Positions 45,193 through 52,959 of a DNA stretch of 57,930 bases are shown here, piece after piece. Position numbers and translations under genes: made by a program. Position 1 is the stretch's first letter; every line of letters starts with the position of its first letter. The DNA comes from an uncultured Clostridia bacterium (lineage in GTDB: Bacteria; Bacillota; Clostridia; Christensenellales; UBA1242). The notes below the pieces were generated by a model. That model searched no databases, was not told the origin of the DNA, and worked only from the letters and a program-made list of their open reading frames with translations. The DNA lies in NCBI GenBank assembly GCA_947591785.1, contig CANQDK010000009.1:1-57930 (forward strand), in the 5' to 3' direction.

Positions 45193-45714
45193 TTAAAGCA
45201 ATTCAAACAACTTTTCTTTATATTCCTCTTCTGTAATAAGTCCATTGTCACGCATACGTTTCAAGTCTTCAATTCTCTTTACTTTTTCTTCGTAGGCTCT
45301 GTCATTTTTTATTTCTTGTTTTTCTTCTCTTCTCAAATCTTCTTTAGAATTCATAACAACAATGTCAGGGATAAACATTGAAATAAACAACAAAATCCAA
45401 GAAAGCCAACCACCGCACACAACAACAATAATGAACCCTGCAATATAAAGTGACTGAGAAACTCTAAAATATTTTCCTTTACTTCTGACCGACCAAATAA
45501 GCAAAAAGCTTCCAACAAAACCCGCAACAAAGGAAATAATGGTGTAAACAATATTTGTTGAATAGGTTAAGAAGTATAAATAATCTGCATACTGAATCAA
45601 AACTTCTCTATTAGTCAAAAGAAGAATTGACAGAATTAAAGTTACAACAACACTTATAAGGTTGATAATTGCAGAAGCAAGAATAAGATTTCGTTTGGTT
45701 TTGTTCATATACAT
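45193..45714 (-). CDS. Four-span membrane protein with C-terminal SHOCT domain
   Basis: 173 residues. Four hydrophobic segments lie within about residues 10-115, then a charged helix and a C-terminal SHOCT domain (RIEDLKRMRDNGLITEEEYKEKLFELL region, of the standard form L..L...G.IT.EEF...K..LL). SHOCT domains occur at the ends of many unrelated proteins and probably mediate oligomer contacts. The start at 45714 follows GGGAG by eight bases. Function unknown. It stands alone, divergent from the SDR gene. Confidence 0.75.
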   Translation of the reverse strand: MYMNKTKRNLILASAIINLISVVVTLILSILLLTNREVLIQYADYLYFLTYSTNIVYTIISFVAGFVGSFLLIWSVRSKGKYFRVSQSLYIAGFIIVVVCGGWLSWILLFISMFIPDIVVMNSKEDLRREEKQEIKNDRAYEEKVKRIEDLKRMRDNGLITEEEYKEKLFELL

Positions 45715-45812
45715 ATCAAAAACTCCCTCTAACAAATTTAGACTAAACAGGGAAATTCCCAAATTTACAATTATAATATAATATCATTATGTGAAAAATT
45801 TGTCAAACTATT

Positions 45813-45840
45813 TTGAAATGTTGAAAAAAAACGCTAAAAT
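45813..45840 (+). promoter_or_regulatory. Candidate promoter of the second SDR gene
   Basis: TTGAAA and TAAAAT are 16 bases apart, 23 bases before the start codon, with AAGGAG between. Confidence 0.45.
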
Positions 45841-45863
45841 GTAACTGTGTTAAGGAGAAGAAT

Positions 45864-46646
45864 ATGAATCCACGAAAAAGAACAATTGTTATTACTGGTG
45901 CTTCCAGTGGACTTGGGAAAGGTATTAAAGAAAAATTTAAAGCAAAAGACGATTTTGTCATAGATATTTCTCTCCAAGGAACAGATTTTTGTTGCGATGT
46001 CTCAGACTATAAAAAACTTAAAGAGGTTTTTGAAGAAATCAAAAATAAGTATGGCCAAATTGATATGTTAATAACCTGTGCTGGCTATGGCTTAAGTGGT
46101 GCAGTTGAACTTTTAAGTGAAGAACAAACAAAAAAACAATTTGATGTCAACTTTTTTGGCACAGCGAATGCGTGCAAATATGCTCTCCCAATAATGAGTG
46201 AAAATGGCAAAATTATAATAGTTGCTTCTGCAACAGCACTTTTTCCAATTCCTTTCAAGGCGTATTATTGTGCAAGTAAATCGGCAGTTGACAGTTTTGC
46301 TCAAAGTCTTAGAATGGAACTTTCAAAAACAAATATACAAGTGACTTCAATATGTCCTGGAGATGTTCGCACAAATTTCACAGAAAATCGAGTTAAAGTC
46401 TATGAAACAAATGAAAGGTATAAAAACGCAATCCAACTTTCCACTCAACCAACAGAAAAGACAGAAAGTCGTCGAATGAGTCAACAGTATGCCGTAGATA
46501 AAATGTTTAAAATCTGTGAAAAAAAACATCTTAAACCAAGATATATTATAGGCAAGCAATATAAATTCTTCAATTTTGCTCGAAAAATAATGTCAAAAAA
46601 TGCAATGGTAAAAGTTTTAACAAAATTCTTTTACAAAACAAAATAA
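45864..46646 (+). CDS. SDR family oxidoreductase
   Basis: 260 residues, classical SDR. TGASSGLGKG at residues 11-20 binds the dinucleotide, CAGYG is the NNAG equivalent, and YCASK gives Tyr135 and Lys139. The C-terminal half differs from FabG: ICPGDVRTNFTENRV, then a basic region ending KNAMVKVLTKFFYKTK, resembling the DltE/YqjQ-like group of general SDRs. The substrate is unknown. AAGGAG precedes the ATG. Single gene. Confidence 0.85.
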   Translation: MNPRKRTIVITGASSGLGKGIKEKFKAKDDFVIDISLQGTDFCCDVSDYKKLKEVFEEIKNKYGQIDMLITCAGYGLSGAVELLSEEQTKKQFDVNFFGTANACKYALPIMSENGKIIIVASATALFPIPFKAYYCASKSAVDSFAQSLRMELSKTNIQVTSICPGDVRTNFTENRVKVYETNERYKNAIQLSTQPTEKTESRRMSQQYAVDKMFKICEKKHLKPRYIIGKQYKFFNFARKIMSKNAMVKVLTKFFYKTK

Positions 46647-46771
46647 AGATTTCAAAGAACCAATATTTTTCAATATAATTATATATAAAGATATAAAGAA
46701 TGCCAAAGAGAGAAAAAGAACAAAAACACAAAAATTTCTAGTATAAATAAAAATACGAGAATCTCTTGTGT

Positions 46772-47506
46772 TCAATTTGAAAACCAAGCTAAAAATTCAG
46801 TATTCCCTTCTCCACCCTTGATTGGAGAATCAATCAAACCATTTTTATGAAAGCCGAAATTTTCAAAAACAAAAACCACATTATCCACAACTTTTTTGTG
46901 GATTTTTTTATCAACAACAATCCCTTTATGTTTTTTAGCATATTCAAAGCCAACTTCAAATTGAGGTTTAATCAAAGCAATCACATCAATATGCTTTCCA
47001 TTAAAATTTTCATTAACAAAATCATCAGCAAGCTTTGGTGCAAGTTTAGTTAAACTTACAAAAGAAACATCAATAACAACAATATCAACATCGTTTAAAT
47101 AAGCTTTTTGAACATTCAAATAATTTGTTTTTTCAAGATTAAGCACTCTGGTATCATTAAGAAGTTGCTCTGCAAGTTGCCCTTCACCAGTGTCAACAGC
47201 ATAAACTTTTTTTGCACCATTTTGAAGACTTACATCAGTAAATCCTCCAGTTGAAGCACCAATATCAAGGACAACTTTATCTTGCATATTTATGCAAAAT
47301 TCTTCAATAGCTTTTTGTAGTTTAAACCCTCCGCGAGAGACAAATTCAAAAGGCTTGGCATCAATATGACACCCCTGCAAACAATCATACGATGGCTTTG
47401 TTATAAGAACACCATCAACACAGACTCGCTCACTTATGATTGCTTCTTTTGCCTTTTGTCTTGTTTTATAAAACCCATGTTCAATTAAATATAAATCCAA
47501 TCTCAT
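46772..47506 (-). CDS. tlyA: TlyA family rRNA methyltransferase
   Basis: 244 residues: an S4 RNA-binding domain (RLDLYLIEHGFYKTRQKAKE, 2-60) and a FtsJ-like SAM methyltransferase domain (VVLDIGASTGGFTDVSLQNG near 84, then AVDTGEGQL and ALIKPQFEVG). In other species it 2'-O-methylates 16S/23S rRNA. I chose the ATG at 47506, which begins the S4 domain. The longer frame upstream encodes a hydrophobic, unlikely extension. A TATAAT lies seven bases before this ATG and there is no ribosome binding site. Confidence 0.9.
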   Translation of the reverse strand: MRLDLYLIEHGFYKTRQKAKEAIISERVCVDGVLITKPSYDCLQGCHIDAKPFEFVSRGGFKLQKAIEEFCINMQDKVVLDIGASTGGFTDVSLQNGAKKVYAVDTGEGQLAEQLLNDTRVLNLEKTNYLNVQKAYLNDVDIVVIDVSFVSLTKLAPKLADDFVNENFNGKHIDVIALIKPQFEVGFEYAKKHKGIVVDKKIHKKVVDNVVFVFENFGFHKNGLIDSPIKGGEGNTEFLAWFSN

Positions 47507-47513
47507 ACTAATG

Positions 47514-47541
47514 ATTATAACATAAATAATTTCTAAAACAA
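47514..47541 (-). promoter_or_regulatory. Promoter for a leaderless tlyA transcript
   Basis: Minus-strand TTGTTT and TATAAT are 16 bases apart. TATAAT ends seven bases before the tlyA ATG, so transcription should begin at or next to the A of ATG. Confidence 0.5.
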
Positions 47542-47616
47542 CATTGTTTTTCAAAAAATAAATAAAAGAATAACAAAAAATAATGTTAAACATAGACTGA
47601 TAATGGAGGCAAACAA

Positions 47617-47859
47617 ATGAAATATTCAACAGCATATAAAAATGGTTTCTTTCAAGATTTGCGTCCTTTTGGAAACTGTTGCCAAGGTTATGGCCAAAAT
47701 TGGCAAAACATTGGTTGTGGTTGCCAACCTAAATTTGCACCATGTTGTTTTCCACAAACACCCCTTCCTTGTGGATGCAATTGTTGCTCGCAAAATAATA
47801 TGTTTTATTTTGCATTAGGATATCTTTTAGCATCAAACAACTCTTCTAATCATTTTTGA
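47617..47859 (+). CDS. Small cysteine-rich protein, unknown
   Basis: 80 residues with ten cysteines in clusters: NCCQGYG, GCGCQP, PCCFPQ, then PCGCNCC, separated by Gly/Gln/Pro/Asn/aromatic stretches. A short hydrophobic stretch FYFALGYLLA closes the protein. It has a strong TGGAGG ribosome binding site. The composition is like small coat or metal-binding peptides, and the presence of yunB makes a spore-associated role conceivable, but I do not recognise the family. Its 3' side is the AT-rich island; the next terminator is 565 bases on. Confidence 0.65.
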   Translation: MKYSTAYKNGFFQDLRPFGNCCQGYGQNWQNIGCGCQPKFAPCCFPQTPLPCGCNCCSQNNMFYFALGYLLASNNSSNHF

Positions 47860-47869
47860 TTTATATAAA

Positions 47870-48420
47870 ATTTAAATTAAAAATTCTTTTATTTATAAAA
47901 ATTATTTATATAAAAATATAAAAAAAACAATATTTTTCAAAAAATAGCTAAAAAATTTAATTAAAATTAACAAAAAAAATAGATATTTTTTTAAAATTAA
48001 TTAAAAAAAACAATAAAATTTTAACAAAAAAAATAATAAATTTAGCATTTTTTTGTTCAAAAAAATTAAAAAAATAATAAATTTTAATAAAAATTTTATT
48101 AAAATATTCCAAATTTTTTGTTAAAAATAAATAAAAAAAATAATTTTTTAATAAAAAAAATAGCAAAAAACACAATAAATTTTAATAAAAAAATATAAAT
48201 AAAATAATAAAAATATAACTATAATTCAAAAATATAAGAGAAAAATCAAAATTTTAATAAAAATCACATTTTTTAAAAAAAATATAAAAAAATAAATTAA
48301 ATTTTTTATAAATTTTTATAAAAAAAACGCTTAAAAATTTTTAAAAAAAATAAAAAATATTTTGATGCATTTTTCAAAAAAAATTAAATAATTTTGGCTC
48401 AATAAAAAAAATAGATATCC
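47870..48420. other. Extremely AT-rich gene-free island
   Basis: No plausible gene. In 47881-48360 I count about 30 G or C in 480 bases (roughly 6%), with the plus strand dominated by A runs and very few G. Imperfect copies of AATAAATTTTAATAAAAA and of AAAAAAATAG recur. An open frame on the minus strand is an artefact of poly-T (Phe/Leu/Lys/Asn only). Confidence 0.7.
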
Positions 48421-48424
48421 TTAT

Positions 48425-48455
48425 AAAAAAGACAGGAAAAATTCCTGTCTTTTTT
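48425..48455. terminator. Bidirectional intrinsic terminator inside the gene-free region
   Basis: AAAAAAGACAGGAA and TTCCTGTCTTTTTT pair with a short loop, with A and T runs on both sides. The nearest upstream gene ends are 565 bases (plus strand) and 537 bases (minus strand) away, so it may close a long 3' untranslated region or a separate transcript. Confidence 0.8.
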
Positions 48456-48479
48456 ATAACTTTAAAATTTATTATACTA

Positions 48480-48990
48480 CCCTTAACTTTTATTCAATAT
48501 TTTAAACTACATATAAATTTGTTGTAAGATAAACACCTAAAAAATTTTTATTGTCAAAAATATTTACTGAAACCTGATATATCAAAAATCATATCCACAA
48601 TTTTCAATTAAAAAAAATTTTATAGGAATCTTTAAATCTAGCAGTTAAAAACAAATATTAATTTCACTTACTATTGACTTTTTAAATTTAAATATAATTT
48701 AAATTCTTTGTTTTGTTATTTTTTCTAAAAACACTTAATGTTATAACTGTAAAGACTTGATTTACAATCATAACATTAGAAAATTCTATTAATTTAAATT
48801 CAAGTTTATATTACTTTCAAAGACTTGAACATAATAAAAAACTTTAATATTTTATTATGCTAATTTAATTAACATATTTCTTCTTTAAAATGCCATTTGA
48901 CTTTATCTTTACTCAAAGACATACCTCTGCAACATAGTCTTTTTTATAATTTAAATTGTATATTTATTCATATTTTTGAATATTTATTAT
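48480..48990. other. Gene-free stretch with several large hairpins
   Basis: No ORF. At 48734-48779 CTTAATGTTATAACTGTAAA pairs imperfectly with TTTACAATCATAACATTAG around the loop GACTTGA. AAAGACTTGA recurs at about 48819, where ACTTGAA also pairs with TTCAAGT at about 48799. Next to it CATAATAAAA pairs with TTTTATTATG. AATTTAAATTC occurs twice. It could be a non-coding RNA, a degraded element or regulatory DNA. Confidence 0.4.
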
Positions 48991-48991
48991 T

Positions 48992-50791
48992 TTATTTTTT
49001 CTTTTCTTTTAAATAATCTTTCCAATGAGAAAGATAATCTTCACATACCTTAAACGCATCATCAAAAGTGTTTTCGTCTGTAAGGTCACAATCAGCAATC
49101 TTCAAAAGACTTATTGGGTCCTTTGAACAACCAGATGAGAGGAACTTGATATATTTTTGAGCAAAACCTTTTTCATTAAGAATTTTGTTTGAAATTTTAA
49201 TTGCAGAAATAAATCCCGTAGCGTATTTATAAACATAAAACGAATCATAAAAATGAGGTATTCTCGCCCACTCATACTTCATTTCAGGTATTTGCTTAAT
49301 CTTTTTGCCATGATAAAAATTGTTTAATTTCTCATATTCCTCACATAAGAGTTCTGCTGATAAAGGATTTTCTTTTTCATATTCCTCATGAGCAAACTGT
49401 TCAAACTCAGCAAACATTGTCTGCCTAAAAATTGTCGAACGAACATCACTCAAAAATTTGTCATACAGAAAAACCTTCTCCTCTTCTTTTTTTGCCTTTT
49501 TCAAAAGTAAATTTAAAAGAAGTAATTCATTTGTTGTGCTGGCAACCTCAGCAACAAAAATAACGTAATCAGCAGTTTGAATTGGTTGATATTTGTTTGA
49601 ATAAAAACTGTGCATCGCATGCCCAAGTTCGTGTGCAAGTGTGAAAACACTTTCCAAATTCCCTTCATAATTTAAAAGAACAACTGGAGTCATTCCCTTT
49701 CCTTCAGTCCCACTTGAAAATGCTCCACTATATTTATTTTTGTTTGGATAAATGTCAATCCAGCGTTCATCTTTTGCTCGCTGAACCAGTGCAACATACT
49801 CCTTTCCAAGTGGTGCGACAGCTTCTTTTACAAGTTCAATCGCTTCGTCAAAAGTATATTTTTTCGTATTCTTTGTTATTGGTGCAAAAGTATCAAATAT
49901 TGCAATTTCTTTTTGCCCAAGCATTTTTCTTTTCACTTCAAAAAATTCTTGCAAAATTTTGACATTTTCTCTCACTTTCTTAATAAGTAGTTTATAAACA
50001 TCTTCACTTGCTTCTTCTGTGTAAATTGCCTGATAAAGTGCAGAAGGATATTTTCTCACTTTTGCCAGCACACAATCTTCTTTTACACTTGAAATATATG
50101 CTGAAGCAAGAGTATTGATAAACTCGCCACGTTTACCATTTATTGCCTTAAAAGTATTTTCACGAAGTGCTCTGTCTGAACTCTCCGCATAAACCCCAAA
50201 TTTACTTTGAGAAAGTGGAAACTTTTTTCCTTTACTATCTTCAACATCGCCAAACTGCATATCAACATCATTGAGTTTATCAAAAATCTCTTCTGCTCCA
50301 CCAAACGCTTCACTCAAATTTGTTAAAAGCATCTCTTCTTTTTTTGAAAGAGAATGCTTTTTGTGACGTATTATTGCTTCAAATTCTCTTGAATATAAAG
50401 AAAACTCTGGATTTTTTGCCAATTTTTTAAGTTTTTCAAGCGGAAATTTTTCAATTTCTGTTTCTAGCGGAGTTAAAGCACGTGAAAGTTTTGTCAAAAC
50501 AATTCCACGCCTTTCCATCATATCATTTGCCTTGCGTTCTGCCCTATCTTCACACTGACGAAGAAAAGCATAACTCGTTTTTCCTGCTTTTTCTCCAATT
50601 TGTGTTTTTAAATCAAGATATTCCTTCAGAATTTTATCATTTGAAAGTTTACCTTCAAATTTTGTGAATCTATTACAATCTTCCTCAAGACTTGAAAGTA
50701 AATTATAATAATCATCATCATTTTTACAATATTTAGATAAATCCCACTTATACTTTTCTTCTATTTGGCTTCTTTCTTTCATAACAATCAC
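48992..50791 (-). CDS. pepF: Oligoendopeptidase F (M3 metallopeptidase)
   Basis: A cytoplasmic zinc peptidase degrading oligopeptides. 599 residues from the GTG at 50791, five bases after AAGGAG; an ATG three codons on is possible. The N-terminal helical domain contains KLSRALTPLETEIEKFP, and the zinc site is AHELGHAMHSF near residue 384 (HExxH) with the third ligand in FVAEVASTTNE about 26 residues later. The C-terminal HFYDSFYVYKYATGF is typical. It follows the RluA gene by 77 bases. Confidence 0.95.
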   Translation of the reverse strand: MIVMKERSQIEEKYKWDLSKYCKNDDDYYNLLSSLEEDCNRFTKFEGKLSNDKILKEYLDLKTQIGEKAGKTSYAFLRQCEDRAERKANDMMERRGIVLTKLSRALTPLETEIEKFPLEKLKKLAKNPEFSLYSREFEAIIRHKKHSLSKKEEMLLTNLSEAFGGAEEIFDKLNDVDMQFGDVEDSKGKKFPLSQSKFGVYAESSDRALRENTFKAINGKRGEFINTLASAYISSVKEDCVLAKVRKYPSALYQAIYTEEASEDVYKLLIKKVRENVKILQEFFEVKRKMLGQKEIAIFDTFAPITKNTKKYTFDEAIELVKEAVAPLGKEYVALVQRAKDERWIDIYPNKNKYSGAFSSGTEGKGMTPVVLLNYEGNLESVFTLAHELGHAMHSFYSNKYQPIQTADYVIFVAEVASTTNELLLLNLLLKKAKKEEEKVFLYDKFLSDVRSTIFRQTMFAEFEQFAHEEYEKENPLSAELLCEEYEKLNNFYHGKKIKQIPEMKYEWARIPHFYDSFYVYKYATGFISAIKISNKILNEKGFAQKYIKFLSSGCSKDPISLLKIADCDLTDENTFDDAFKVCEDYLSHWKDYLKEKKK

Positions 50792-50867
50792 AAAATCTCC
50801 TTTCATATTTATTAAAAATCGAAAAAATCACTTTTTATAGTGATTTTTGATTCAAGTTTTATATATT

Positions 50868-51560
50868 TTATCTTAAAAAGTATTTTTCCATTTTAAATTT
50901 ATCCCATGTTGAATTTTTCTCAGGACAAGCCAAAAATGTCATTTTTTCTTTTGTTGTTGGATGAACAAAAGATAGTTTCCCAGCCCAAAGTCCGAGCGAT
51001 TCTGTGCGTCCTTTTGCCTTTCCATATTTCACATCTCCAACAAGAGAAAAGCCAATATTTGCAAGTTGAAGCCTTATTTGATGACTTCTACCAGTCAAAA
51101 TTTTCACTTCGAGCAAGCTCTCTTTTCCATTATCTTCCAAAACTTTATATTGTAATTCTGCTTTTTTTGCCCCTTTTTCACTCATTGGAACAATCTTTAC
51201 CACATTTTCTTTTTCATCTTTTTTTACATAGTTGACAAGAATTTGACTTTTTATTTTCACAACGCCATTTGTGATTGCATAATAAACCTTTTCAACTTCA
51301 TGAGTGTTAAATTGTTCAGATAAACGCTTTGCTGACTTTGAATTACGAGCAAAAACCATAATTCCACCTGTTGGCCTATCCAAGCGATGAACAAGCCCAA
51401 TGAATGCATCACCAGTTTTATTATACTTTTCTTTGATATAATTTTTCACAAGTGTGAGCATGTCTGCATCACCACTATCATCTGGTGCAGATGGAACATT
51501 TTGTGGTTTTATCACCACAACAATTTGATTGTCTTCATAAAGCACTGTCAATTTTTCCAT
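50868..51560 (-). CDS. RluA-family pseudouridine synthase
   Basis: 230 residues without an S4 domain. The catalytic motif is HRLDRPTGGIMVFA with Asp61, followed by VEKVYYAI and GRSHQIRLQLANIGFSLVGD. It modifies rRNA or tRNA uridines; the exact target cannot be assigned by eye. AGGAG precedes the ATG. Its first codons overlap the 3' end of the methyltransferase gene by 13 bases, linking the two rRNA-modification-type genes. Confidence 0.92.
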   Translation of the reverse strand: MEKLTVLYEDNQIVVVIKPQNVPSAPDDSGDADMLTLVKNYIKEKYNKTGDAFIGLVHRLDRPTGGIMVFARNSKSAKRLSEQFNTHEVEKVYYAITNGVVKIKSQILVNYVKKDEKENVVKIVPMSEKGAKKAELQYKVLEDNGKESLLEVKILTGRSHQIRLQLANIGFSLVGDVKYGKAKGRTESLGLWAGKLSFVHPTTKEKMTFLACPEKNSTWDKFKMEKYFLR

Positions 51561-52390
51561 ATTTTAACTCCTGTTGCCCCACATGGTAAAATCAAGCCTT
51601 CCTCTGTTGGCAAACCAATCTCGTCGGCTTCAACGTTATCCAAACCAAACACACTTTTAAGCAAGTTTGCAATTACAGTTGGTTGCAATCCTGTTGTGTA
51701 GGAATTTATAAGCACGAACAAAGGCTTTTTGCTGAGAACTTTCTTACAAAGCTCCACAAAATCAGCCAAATTTTCTTCAAGTTTCCACATTTCTCCGCTT
51801 GGCCCTCTGCCATAACTTGGTGGGTCCATGATTATGCAATCATAGGTGTTTCCGCGACGAATTTCCCTTTCAATAAACTTGGCACAATCATCAACAATAA
51901 AGCGAATGTTGGAAATATTGTTAAGTTTTGCATTTTCCTTTGCTCTTTCAACCATACCCTTACTTGCATCTACGTGAGTGACAGTTGCACCGACAGATGC
52001 AAGAGCGATTGATGCTCCACCTGTGTAGGCAAAAAGATTTAACACTTTCACTTCTTTATGAGCATTTTTCACTAAATCTCTCATTAAATCCCAATTTGTG
52101 GCTTGTTCAGGGAAAATGCCTGTATGTTTAAATCCCATAGGCTTGACAATAAATTTCAAATCCTTCCAATTGATTGTCCACTGTTCAGGAATTTTTCGAT
52201 TAAAATGCCAAAGTCCACCGCCCTCTCTTTTTTCATAGTAGGCATCAGCTTCTTTCATCAAATCGTTTTTTTTGTGCCAAACAACTTGTGGGTCAGGTCT
52301 AAGCAACTTCACTCCTGCCCAATCTTCCAATTTTTCGCCATCACCTGTTGCAATGACACGATATTCTTTCCACGAATTTGCAACTCTCAT
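51548..52390 (-). CDS. RlmI-like class I SAM methyltransferase
   Basis: 280 residues. The Rossmann methyltransferase core: VLNLFAYTGGASIALASVGA near residue 116, HVDASKGMVERAKENA, and the catalytic-type IIMDPPSYGRG near 187. This matches the RlmI/RlmK group of 23S rRNA methyltransferases, but no N-terminal PUA domain is present (RlmI has about 390 residues), so the target is uncertain. It lies between the NUDIX remnant and the RluA gene. Confidence 0.87.
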   Translation of the reverse strand: MRVANSWKEYRVIATGDGEKLEDWAGVKLLRPDPQVVWHKKNDLMKEADAYYEKREGGGLWHFNRKIPEQWTINWKDLKFIVKPMGFKHTGIFPEQATNWDLMRDLVKNAHKEVKVLNLFAYTGGASIALASVGATVTHVDASKGMVERAKENAKLNNISNIRFIVDDCAKFIEREIRRGNTYDCIIMDPPSYGRGPSGEMWKLEENLADFVELCKKVLSKKPLFVLINSYTTGLQPTVIANLLKSVFGLDNVEADEIGLPTEEGLILPCGATGVKIWKN

Positions 52391-52436
52391 AAATCTTTCA
52401 CCATCTTAAGTTTTTTTATCAATTTTTTGCATCAAC

Positions 52437-52959
52437 TCACATATCTTTCAAGGTTTTAACAACCCAATCTTTATATTCTTTTGCGTGATTGCAAAATTTG
52501 TCTGAATAGATAAGTTTTTTGAACTCATCAAAATCAATCCATTTAACGCACTCAACTTCACTTTCCTGCAAAGTCATTTCGCTTTCCTTCACATCGCAGT
52601 AAAGAAGATATACTTGTGCAAGTTCCCAACCTTTTTGGTTGAGCCAACTTTTAAGAAAAACATAGTCATCTTCTTTTGTGTCAATTCCCAATTCTTCCTT
52701 TGTTTCTCGAACGCACGCCTGCAAGCAAGTTTCACCCGCAGATGTATGGCCAGCTGACGGCATATCCCATTTCCCAGGGCTTTTCTTTTTTGTTACTGCA
52801 CGTTTTTGCACTAAAAATTGCCCCCCCCCGCTTGTTTTTAATCCAAATCCAAACAGGTTTGTGAAAACATTGTGGATTTTCGCTGTGGCAAAACTCTCGA
52901 CTCTTTACACCAAGAAAATTTCCATTTATGTCAAATGTGTCAAGCATTTCTTCGCTCAT
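52437..52959 (-). pseudogene. NUDIX hydrolase, frameshifted at a run of nine Gs
   Basis: Two reading frames together encode one NUDIX protein. The first, from the ATG at 52959 overlapping the ileS stop by four bases, gives MSEEMLDTFDINGN... to HKPVWIWIKNKRGG. The second resumes QFLVQKRAVTKKKSPGKWD and carries the full NUDIX box GHTSAGET...RETKEELGI. They join exactly at a G9 tract (minus strand; C9 at 52821-52829). With eight Gs the frames fuse into KNKRGGQFLVQKR, a normal family sequence of about 173 residues similar to the YfcD/IDI-like group. So this is a broken gene, a phase-variable gene or a sequencing error. Confidence 0.8.

Noticed and set aside
47957-48175. A 72-codon minus-strand ORF in the AT-rich island
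   Set aside because: It is almost entirely Phe, Leu, Lys, Asn and Ile from poly-T and poly-A runs, with no ribosome binding site. It is a compositional artefact.
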